Part shown: positions 28,801 to 40,800 of the stretch, piece after piece | How positions within the stretch are numbered: the first letter of the stretch is position 1 | Layout: each line of letters opens with the position of its first letter | Position numbers and translations under genes: made by a program | DNA from: Oxyruncus cristatus | Lineage: Eukaryota > Chordata > Aves > Passeriformes > Cotingidae | DNA: 64,000 nt | Assembly: GCA_013399855.1 (NCBI GenBank) | Contig: VXAY01001003.1 | Location: 758,297-822,296 of the forward strand | Direction: 5' to 3' | The notes under the pieces: generated by a model | Seen by the model: the letters and a program-made list of their open reading frames with translations, nothing else | Told to the model about the DNA's origin: nothing | Database searches by the model: none

Positions 28801-31800
28801 CTTTATTGTATGGGATCAGCCCTCCCCCTCTGGAACAGAATGATTCAACCTGGATCAGGATTAAGAGGCTGTGATGCTTCAAAGAGTCAGATTCAAAACC
28901 CATTGATTTTCTTACCCTCCTAGTATCTAAAAATAACAGCAGCATTGGGCTGCAGTGTAATATAACAAAACTACTAACTCCACACTACACACCTTCAAAA
29001 TTTTGCTTTCTCTCCTATTTTTCCCCCGTGTTTTTACATGTGTCAAATTGTAGTCCTTCTTCAAATGCCAAATTCACACCTTTCCAACAGAAGGGACATC
29101 ACCTTGTCATTCCCAGCTGTTCCCTGTGGGATACCACGTTCAAAGACAACCAAGCCACCTGGCCCTAGTAAGTTCTCACAGGACAAATGGCCACAGTGCT
29201 GAAGTTGTTATCAATATAATCAATAGATCAGTTCAAACAACGGAATTAAGTCCTTCCCTTGGAAAAACTAATTAAAAGAAGTCTACCAGACTCCTGTTCT
29301 TCCACTAAGAGGTGCTTTCAGGCAAAACTGAAACAGTGACTAAACAGACATGGCAAGGAGAGTGTAGTAAAGTTACTTCTCCTGTGTAGAATGAACACAT
29401 TTCCTGACTCTCCTGGAGTTCATAATGACAAGCACCATCACCCCTGTTTACCTGGTGTAAGACACAGACCTACATCTGCTTGACATAAAAAAACCCCCCA
29501 AATTTTGTGTTTTGTAAACACAATTATGATTCATGAAATAATTTAAACTGGAGAACTCTCTGTGTGTTTTTGCTACATAAGGGAAATGTGTCAGAAAGAG
29601 AAATATGAGAAGGCCTGGAGCAACACCTCCAGGGAAGCACAGCTGGACATGGAGCGACTGCCCCTGGCACTGCTTGGAGGATTCAACCTGCAGGACCCAC
29701 TGAAAATCCATCTAACACTGACCACTGTGTACAGAACCACGGAACCACGGACTGGTTTGGTTGGAGGGACCTTAAAGCTGACCCAGTCCCACCCCCTGCC
29801 ATGGGCAGGGACACCTTTCACTAGCCCAGGTTGCTCCAAGCCCCGTCCAGCCTGGCCTTGGACACTTCCAGGGATGGGGCAGCCACAGCTGCTCTGGGCC
29901 ACCTGTGTCAGGGCCTCCCCACCTTCACAGCCAACAATTCCTTCCCAATATCCCATCTAACCCTGCCCTCTGGCAGTGGGAAGCCATTCCCCCTTGGCCT
30001 GTCCCTACTTTTCAAGGAGGGACATCATTATCCTCCTCTTTTTCAGTGCTATCAAACTTTTTGCTGCTGTTCCATCCTGAATAAACAAACTCCTCTTCCA
30101 CACAAGCGTTTCACCTCACTCAAGGAAGAAGCTTGGGGACAAGAACTCAACACAGCACTTGGAATCAATTTTGTCCCTCACAGATTTAAAAACCCGAACA
30201 CGATCCCCCACCCTGAGGAACGGACCCTCCCCCAAACAACATCCCTCATATTCCTCACAAAATGAATCAGAGATGTTTGCTTATTTATTTCCCTATGCCG
30301 ACAGGTTCTGCCTGAAGCAGGCAGGCAAAATGCCTTTTTTAAAAATTTTTAATTGCCTTAGATTAATTTACATCACCACTGGGAATGAGAGCTGCTATTT
30401 ACTCTTCACTCAATGCACACTATTGCAAAAAATCCACCAAAAGTACATAACACGCGAATGTTTAACTAATACTCAGTGATTATGATTTTTAAGCATTTAT
30501 TTGGTTGCATTTTCTGAAGTAAGTGGCCACTGCTGGGCGCTGAACACATTGGGATATATAAATATAGTGATAAACACGTCCCGACCGTGAGCCCACGTCT
30601 GAAAGGAAGTCATAAAACCCCTCCTGATAACGAGCCCTCCTCCCGCTCTCATTTCACCGTGAAATGCTTTGGTGGAGAGGAAACAATTTGATTTTTTCCT
30701 GTCTCATAAAACAACCATTAAAGAGGTGTGATGGGCCTTGCTGACGCATTCCAGGGAGCCTCTCCCTCCCACCTGCCCAGGAACCCCCCCAGTTCTGACC
30801 ACATCCAGCAGGATGGAAAGGAAAAAAGCCCTGCATGGATTTTGGTCACAAGATTCAGGTAATAAAAAAGAAGGAAATAAGCCAAACACACCTCTACCTC
30901 TACCTGTCCCCCAGGATGTCAAAACGCACTGCTTTGAACTGGATTTTGTTATCGGAAAGGAATTCCAACCATAACAGCAGACTGTAAAACGAGGGATTTA
31001 ATCTTCCAATTCAGTGGTGAATATTCAATTTTTTTAAAAATTCAGTAGTTTTTTTAACAACCATTCCTTGAGAAAGGAGAGTCAAAACCCCAAAACAAAA
31101 CACACCTACAGAAGCCAAGGCAGTAAAAGTGCCTGGAAATGCACCCAAGGAACCCTGCCCAGGGTATCCTCTTACTGTAAATATTCATAAATTGAACTCA
31201 TATGCAGAATTAAGAAATCTCTTGAGAACAGTAGAGCCTGCAACAACCTGCTGTAATCTGACTTCAACACTAACAGGAAATCAATGATTTGATTTAAAAA
31301 GCAAACCTGTTGTATTTGAGTAAAGTTCTTTATGGAGCAGTTATTAATAAAAGTACCGCGTGCTTTCGGACAGGGCTCGTTTTTGCACCAGCCATTTGCA
31401 TATTTGAAGATTTCAGGATTCTGAAGTTTCCCTGGGCCTCTGCCAGTACCTCCTTCTGTCACCTTGAGCAGATCCCTTCCCTTCCCACATCTCCTTCCAT
31501 GGGATCCACAGGGATGCTCAGTTTTCACTCTCTGTTTGCACACCCCAAGTAACGGGGCCACCGGGGCTGGAAATGCTACAAATATCCCCAGTAATGCTCC
31601 AAGCAGGCAGGCGTAGGACTGAGCCACTGCTGTGCTGGCAGAGCAGGACCAGCACGTCCCTGGAAGTGGCCAAGGCGACACTGGATGGGCCTTGGAGCAA
31701 TAGGGGAAGGTGTCCCTGCCCATGGCAGGGCGTGGGACTGGATGGGCTTTAAGGTGCCTTCCAACCCCAACCATTCTGGGATTCCGTGACCACGACTCAG

Positions 31801-34800
31801 CTATTCAGGATGTATTTTCAAAGCAACAGGCTAAACTGAAATAAATGAACCAGCAGACAATTCCTGCTGCTGTTCCACGCTGCTGCTCACGGATCACTCC
31901 AACAACCCCTGATTTTAAACTGCAATCCCTCATTTTTAAGTCACTGGAACGCTCCTTGGAGTTCCCTCAGGATCAGGCACCCAGCTCCCTGTGCGGAATC
32001 CCTGCAGGGCTGAGCCAGCAGCACACACGGGGTTTAGCTCAGTGTTACCACCCTACAAGTACTCTTCTCCAAAAAATAACTTGGAAGTGGAAGGTAATTT
32101 CCCTCAGTTTGGGAGCTCTTGACACTTGAACAACTCGGCAGCACCAACTCTGGCAACCTGGAGGTGCAACAGCTGAGGCTGAACAAGCTGTTTGTACATC
32201 GAAGTTGCCCTTATTTCTGCCAAGCTCTCTGTCAAACTTATTTAAATACTTATTAACTACTTATTTAACTACTTTTTTTTTGTTATATGAACTCTTATTT
32301 TTCTTCCATTTAGGTTTATATACATACAATTATTATTTTTTTTTAAGGGAGAGAAGGTCGCCACAAACCCACCTTTCCTCTTCTGGTCTATAACCACATA
32401 GAGGGCAATGCTATTAGATGTGGTATCGGATTTTTTTATTCATTCCAACTGGATTTCTCTGCTAAAGGCCATATGTACCTGCTCCTTGCTGCCCACTTAC
32501 AGGCCACCTCAGACCCACTGTTTTTACAGGAACTAGAGGAGGTATCAGGATGTCTGGGAATTTATACAAATGACACAAAAGCCAATCTCGCAAACTAACT
32601 TTTTTAACTTTCTATTTTTAAAGCTGTAATGTTTTTTTGCTTCCCCATATTTCTAATTCTAACAGGAAGAGCAAAGCCCACCAGTGTTATTAAAATACAA
32701 CTGCCTTCCCCAGCACAGAGGTTGAGAATTTGGCCTGCACATCCCAGCACATGGGAATTCGAGGTTATTCCCTGGATGTACACGATGGAGTTCATAGCAA
32801 GAGATGCAACACTTTAGATGTGGATTACTGTGGTCATTGACCACTGTTCAAAACACCTGAACAAGGAGTTTTAAAAGCAGTTTATGTGTAAATTGGTGCT
32901 GAAGAAGAGCAGGAGAGAGGACAGGGATGTTCCAAGGGGGAATGTCCATCCACTGTGACCTGGACCTAGGCAGAACTTCCCTCCTTCTCCTTTATTTTCC
33001 TATAGCACCTTCAGTAATGATCTGTCACCATGAAAACAACACAAAATTCATCATCTTTTAAAGACTTTGCATGCATTTAGTTTCTTCTTGTGGGAAGAAG
33101 GCGAGAGGAGAGGGGAAAACAGCTAGGAAAAGCCCACACAGGCTCTCCTATTGCAGCGAGAATGGTGACATTCTGCAGCCAGTTTCAACACCAGACACAC
33201 ATTATTAAAAATGAGATTTCTTTGTCAGATTTATTCCATTTCCTTATGGTATAAACCCCATGAGCCTTTCCAGGTTGTATTGTTGAGGCTGCTGGGGAAA
33301 TAACTGACACCAGGAGAGGCTTCTCCCAGCTTCACATATTGGAGTGTACGAGTCCCATTACACGTGTGACCAAACTGTAAACCAATCCTCTCCCTCTTTC
33401 TCCAAATGGCATTCAGCTGTCTCTGCTATTACTGTATAATTTAGCAACTTTGAAATATAAGCAACCAATTAAGACCATATCCACACGTTTGTTCTCCCCG
33501 CTGGTGCGAGACTGACAAAATCTGATATTTTCCTTTTCCAACACGAGCCTGGGATCAATTACAAATTAAGGGTATTTCTGTCAATCTTCCCAACCCTGGA
33601 TATGAGGAATAAAGGCAGAGGAAATGCCTTGGGCAGGCATGTCAGATATCAAGCTACAGCTAATCATGCCATTGCACTCATCTAAAAATGGAAAAAGCAC
33701 GAACCACTAAAAGCAAACAGCCATCGAGATACACTGAGGCATCAAAACCCTGCAGTCACTGCTCTTCCCCCTGATTATTTGCATTTTCCCCTATAACCAG
33801 ATCCAGGCAGAGGAGCCATCACCCATCACTCAACAGCTGTAGCTGCTCCCACCGAACTCACTCGTGTTTCCGGAGCAGCACCGCTTTGTTCCCAGTGAAA
33901 CCCCTCCTGACAATGCACCGCCCAGCCAAGCTCCACAAGACGTGAAGTATCAGCATAAACATCACTGGAACTGGGGGATCTGCCCAGTGATATCGAGGTA
34001 AGTGTATCTGCTGTTATTACCCTTTCTGGTGGCAAAGACATTTTTTACTGGAGTGAGGAACTCTCTTGGGAATTCAGGATTAGTCAGAAGAGATAAAATG
34101 GACTCAAAACCTTCCAGCCTCTCTCACAGTTGTTGCACCGGGTATACATATCCTCCCTCCTTTCACTTACACAATGGGACAATAAATATGGAATAAATAC
34201 AGGTGATGGACAGAAAACACGGATTAATGTGTGTTGAGTGTTTCTCAGAATACCTTTTTGCTCCTCCAGGTTCTTGATCTGTCCCCACCCAACATTCCTT
34301 ACATACTACTCCTCTTCACAGCATGACACAGAATTTAAACCTGAGTACCTTTTAACCATTAATTCCCCTCACGAAAACCAAAATTAAAGAGGTGACAGTC
34401 CAAGTGTTTCGAAGCACAACTGCATAAGTAGCATCACCACAACCCATGTTTGTGCCAAGCAGACTTAAATTGAAGTCACGGCGCACACGATCCGGTGTGA
34501 ATTCCATCAGGAGCTTTCAAATTTCTTTGCCAAGTCAACTGTAAATACAGTCATAAAACAAGAAATGAAAACTAATAAGCACAATCAAAGCCTCCTATAA
34601 ATTCTGTTATGCCTTCCTGCAATTCACTGCACACTGGCAAACATTAATCTATTACTAATTTAATCTAAATTAGAGCAATTTATTCAAAGCTCATGCCAGC
34701 TTTAAACACAAATAGGCTACTGAGTGCATGATACGAGAACTGTTTAGTTCCCCGATTCATCAAGTTAAAATTCAGGAAGTTTGAGATCTAGGGTGGTTTA

Positions 34801-37800
34801 ATCAGTTCAGCTTCTCAATAAGACTATATATAAGCAGGGCCCATAAACAGGGAATAAATAAAGGTCATTTATTAAACAGGGATTGAGTCAAGAAATGCAT
34901 CTTACTGAATTCAAACAGCTTCCAGGCCATTTCAAACAGACATGCCGCCACGAGAAACACAAATGCTGCCTTTCCCTGAGGAATAATAGCTAAGTAATGT
35001 AAATTAACATCAAAATTAAACCAGAAAAAAACTCTTTCAGCACTAAAGAGGAGAACACACTGCTGTGTTTACAGAAAATTAGCAACCAAGTGTACACAAC
35101 CAGCACAAAATATTCTCAGAGTTTGGCTTTGGGTTTGACTGTTTGAAGTCAGTTTGTGATTTCAGATGCTGTTTATGTTCCTGAAACACAACCCTCCAAA
35201 TGAGACTTCCAAGCTGTTCCTTCACCATCTGAGGCTGGTTTGATTCCGTAAGACCGGGATTGAGGCAGCGACTTGGGAATGCTTTCACCTCCTGTGGCAC
35301 CAGCACTGCCACTGCTCCTTAAACCCTCTATTTTCAGAGGGGGGGTCGGGTCTTTATATTTGTTGCTCTTAAAGCTTTTCAGGGACAAACCTTTACGTGT
35401 GCTGAGCGAAAACCCACATGGATATTGTGGCCATGTGGCAGACAGCGCAGGGAGGGAACCCCCCTGCTCCTCTTGTCTCCTGTGGTGCCCATCACGCTGG
35501 ATTTTCCATTCTCCCACTTTTGGATCTTCCCCCCAGCGTGAGACCAGCTGTGTCTCTCACAGCTCCCCAGTTTCCAGTCCAGCAGAGCTGGGTGCCCTCA
35601 GCACAGACCTGCTGTCACGGAATGGTGAGGGCTGGAAGGGACCTTGAACATCCCGTCCCAAGGCAGGGCCCTTCACCATCTCCCGCTCCCCCAAAATCCA
35701 CGATCCGTTTCCTTTGAGAGCTTTTACCTCTCGACAGAAAATGTGAGTTTTTTGTCTGCAAGGCTGTGCAGCCTCACTCTTCAGTTTTAGTCTACAAATC
35801 ATTTCTTCCCTGGTGGACTCTAAGACTCCTGAAAGCCACTCCTGAAAACCACAGGGACCTCCTTCCATTTTCCTTCCATTAAGACACATAAAACTGTACA
35901 AGACAAAAAGAACACAAAGACATTTCTGTCTGAGTGCAGAAACAGAAGAGTCTGCAGGAGGAACAGCCAGAGTCCTTCTCTGTTATTCAATGAACTCTTT
36001 TTATCTTGCTCTGGCATTTCATCCACTACACCCTGCAGATTTTTAAAGTACTTCTATAGTCCCCAAGAACTCCATAGAATTCCATAGACTGAGAAGGTTT
36101 TTACTGGATTACCTTGACAACAACACCAAATGTCTTGATTCACAGTATGTGACTCAAAGAAACACTCTAAAAAAATCACCTCTGTAAGAAGTGGGAGCCC
36201 GAGAAGTTACATTTGATACCTGTGAAATCATCCAAAATGGGTCCTGAAGTACCAGGTGAAGTGTCAGCCTCGGGGCCTGAACCAGGCAAGGGTATCACTT
36301 TTATTTATGTAATTTTTTACATATGGCAAATACCCAGAAGTGTAACTGGGTTTTTCAAATCAGAGTACAAGCCTGCCAGTGCCAACTTTTGGATTTCTTT
36401 CAGCAGAAGCCAAAATTTGTCAAAAAGAACCTATCTGTGCCTCCTACAACAGAATAATGGAACTTACAGTTATGGAAAACACGGAGTATTTCATATATCT
36501 TGATTTAAAGAAGGCTTTTGACATTGCATTTGACATCCAACTAGAGCTGTGAATCTTGTGCTGGTGTCAAGGCAGGGGAGCTGAAATGGCTTCTATGTGT
36601 GGAATGGGACCCACGAATCTCCGAGTCTGTGTCAGCCTGAGGTGACCTCAAACAGTGCAGTGCCACTTGCAGGACAGAAATGACCCATTTGCAGCACAAT
36701 CTGAGCTGAAATGTGCTGGCTCCAGAACCCTGGGATCACATTTCTGATGTTCTCCATCGTGAGGGTCAGAGAAGCCCTCATCCCAGACCGGCCCAGCCCT
36801 CCCCACCTCCTGTCAGTGCTCTGAGACTCGACACAGCTCACAGCCAAACCCTGGCAGAGAAATACCCACAGAAAATGAAATTATTCATGCAGCAAGGGGC
36901 CTGGACAGAATTCAATTGCACAAAGAAAGCACCAATTTAGGTCAATAAATGATGTCTTTAAAACTCCCTCAGAATTAGGATTCACGTAATGTAACTCAGT
37001 GGAGGAATTAATATCATACAGAGCAACTGAAGTGGTGTCAGACTTTAATCAAATGTGGTTTGTAATGTCCAACTGCCACCAGCACCAGACATTAATGTGT
37101 CTCCTAAGGAGATCAGCAGGAAATACACACCACAAAATTGTCCTGATTTGGCTGTTACATTAAAAATACAGACACAGAGACAAAGAGGGTCCCTCAACAT
37201 GGCTCAGACCCTCAGTCCCTCTGAAACACAGAGGTCTGGAGGATCTCAGGAGTTCATCTGAGCCCCTCGCTTGAGCAGAGCCACCCGTGGTCGGGTCTCT
37301 CAGGACCTTGTCCAGGTGTGTCTCAAATATCTCCAGGAACAGAGATTTCCAACCTTCCCTCATTTTTCTGCCTTTAGTTTCAAGTTCTGTGTACTTTCTT
37401 TTTGTGTTTGAGCCCAGTTAGGAGCTCCTTCTTTATCCCTGCTGGTTTCCTGGACACACTTGCTCCAATTCCCGCACTCTGGAGCAAAACATTCCTGTGC
37501 TTTGAGAAGACTGTCCTTCAGAAGCAAATGGTTTCCCTCTTGTCTATTCACACAGTCTCCCATGGGAACCTACCAAAAATATCCCTGAACAAGCCAAAAC
37601 CTCCTGTCTGGAAGTTCCAGGCTGTAATTCTCAGTTCCACCTCCACTTGCCAGCCAGGCACAGACAGCCTGCAACAAGGAATTCCAGCCTGCTCCCGAAA
37701 CTCCCCGCCCTGCTGCCACCCCAACACACACCATGGTGAAAAACCCACACAAAACCAGCACCTGCAACCTGCAGCTGTGTTAAAGAAGCTTCACCTGCTC

Positions 37801-40800
37801 CTTGCCCTTGATGGTCTCCAGCAGACACACACGACCACGCTGTCCTTCCATTCCCTGATCCCTGGGCAAGAGTTCCAGGCTGGCTCATCACTTTCTCCAA
37901 GCTGAACACACACTGGAGCCAACCCTCGAGGGTGACCCTCTTCCCTGCCCCCTCCTTCCTAAAGAACCTTCATCCACACCCTGGAGCTCTCCCGACATGA
38001 CTTTGTGATCCCGAAGGCCTCAAAGCATTGTCACTACTTAAAAACTTCTAATTCCTCGTCCTAGTTTCCCATGCTGGAATGTTAAATCACATGCAGGATA
38101 CCCTTGCTAGGATAGAAGCTTTTGTTCATGACAAAGTTTAAAGAAATGGACAGTTCCACCACAAACAATCCCCACGTGGTGTCCTACAGGACACCAGCAG
38201 CATATTCGATTCACCCTTTGAGATCTCACTCCTGTACAAACTCTCAAAGACTCACAATATACTGAAAAACCCCAACTTCTGTAGTATAAAAGTACAGAAA
38301 TCCCACAACAAACCACACTTGAGAGCCCTGGAGGTGACACAGTGCATCCCAAATGATGTTTTGAAATTGTTCTCCACATAACTGGCATATTTGTTTACAG
38401 TCTATGATTTTCTTTACACAGCATTCAAGCATCACTCCTTGGTTTTTTTCCCTGAGTGCCTGAGTACTTGTCAAATGCCTTTCATGGGGGTGACAGGGAA
38501 CCATCTGCCTCTCTCCCCGGCCCTACTGCCACCTGTTCTTCTGCAGTCCCCAAAGGCAGCGCTGAGCAGTAGCAGATTCCCTGGATGGGGCCGGGTTACG
38601 GGGCCTGGCTCAATGTCCCCTCGTGTCACCAGCACTTCACCTCCAGGAGGAAACCCCCAACACCTCCACCACAGAGGTTTCCACAGACCACACACAATAA
38701 TGCTGAAGAAACACGACAAGAAAGGGCTTTGCTATAATTGAGTGAGCACTGGTGTATCTGGTCCATGACTGGGCTGCCCAGTGAGGACTGGAAGCAAAGA
38801 AAAGCTGGTTTTGTGTAAAAAAGGGCAGGGAGAGATTTGAGGGTGCTGAGAAAGTTCTTCCTTCTCACTGGGATCGCTGAGTTCTCCATGGGGGCATCTG
38901 CAGGACATCAGATCACTCACCTCTCACTCCACAAGGCAAAGAGAGGAGCAGAGACTGACAAAGTGCAGAGGAACTTCCCCTCCTGGAGGGAGCTCTCAAA
39001 CTCCCCCTAAAAGGCAGAGACACAGCTTCAGTGAGATTCCCAAAGGAACTGAGTGTCCAGGGGAAGGTCAGCAGCTGAGAAATAGGGACACAACTTCAAA
39101 TCCCAAAATATGTGGAAAGCTTTTCGTCTCCCTTGCAGAATTCTACACCTGAAGTTCAGTACAGGGGATAAAGAGGATTTAACTCAGACCACTGATCTGA
39201 ATCCTCCTCCCTTTCCTCCCCTCCCAACCTTCTCAATTAAAACGACTTGTCCTAAAAATCTCTCCTCTCAATGCCACAATTCTTTTATGTATTCCTGAAA
39301 AAAGCAAGAGTTGTAGGCTCTGCACAGCCAGTCCATTTCCAAGGACAGTGTAAATTTATTAACAGAATTACCAAAGCTGAAAAGAAAAGCCCCTCCAATA
39401 AGCCTTCAAATTCAGACAGTCAACTCTTTGTTTTTTATTTTCCACACATAACTTCTGTACGTACTAAAAGCTTTTGGAACTCTCTCCAAACCCAAAAAAG
39501 CCCCACCTAAAAGCAAGTTACGTCTGAACAAGGATTATATTAAGCTTGTTGTAGCAGCTGAGAGTCACACACACACCAGGTACATCACCAAACTCCTGCT
39601 CCCTGAATGCCAGAAATCTGCCCAAACACAGGAAACCTTTCCCTGTAGCAGGTAAATGCTTTTCCAAACTCCCTCAGGCTTCTACTTTCTCGTTTCCATT
39701 TAACTCATTAGAGATCAATTTGATACGCAAAAGGGCTAATGAGAAATAGTTTGTCAATAGCCAGAGTTTGCCAGCTCCAGTTGGGAAGGAGCAAATAGAA
39801 CAGCAAGGGAAGGGATGCACTGCTAACTGGGAAGAACTTCTATTACATTTAGTCAACAGTTTTTCACTGAATTTACTTTTCCAACTGGCAAAGTTGGTAT
39901 TTCTCATCATCAGGTATGAAATAAATTTAAAAAAAAAGCTTTCTGAATTAATGATTGAAATGTTCAGAATAATTTTTGCTCAAATCAGTGTTCTGAATTT
40001 TCATACCAAGGTTGCTATCATGAAAGAACTACTACATGTGATACCTCCTCCCTCGTTCCCTGAACACTGTTTCCTTCTTCACTGTTCATATATATTGTGA
40101 GAAGGCATTTAAATATCTGTGTTTTCTCAGACTGGAAATGTCAGTTTTCATGTAACACAGCTGAGACACAGCACATTCACTCCTCATTGCACTCCTTATG
40201 CCACCACTCCACAGCAAAACTCCAGGTACTTTCACAGCTGTTTCATGTGGTTTCCCCACAGTGCTGGAGAACAACACCCAGAGCCCCTCAGTGTCCCAGG
40301 GGTGCATTTCTAATGCCCTGCAGGGCAGGCAGCAGAACCAAACAACTTCAGGGGTATCTTTACACCCAAAGTGAGACTCCACCACTGATCCACATCCTTT
40401 GGCAGCATGCAAAAGAGAAAGGACAGCATTATAAGGCAAAGCCCTTCAGGATGGCAGGACGAGCTGCCAGAGCAGGACAGGAAGGAGAAACCAATGGGCA
40501 AAGGGCACGGGAGGGAAAGGAAGAGGAGAGAGACCACAGGAACTCCAGGAATAACAGTCATAGTCATTTATAAACCACTCCTGGGAACTGGGTGCAAGTA
40601 CAAGCTTGGGCAGGGCTTCAAAACCCAAGGACATTAATTATTCAGTATTTTTCAAACGTGGAAAATATGGAGCAACGCTTCCGCTTGACAGACCTGGAAA
40701 CCACTCAGGTGATTAATGAGAGTGGAAATTAAATTACTTTTAATAATTTTTCTGGCAACCTGATGACAGTGGAACAGTGCTGGATCCGGGTGCCTAACCC

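Noticed and set aside
31172..31774. 200-codon minus-strand frame
   Set aside because: It starts in a CR1 fragment read on the wrong strand and runs into unique intron; no splice or protein evidence.
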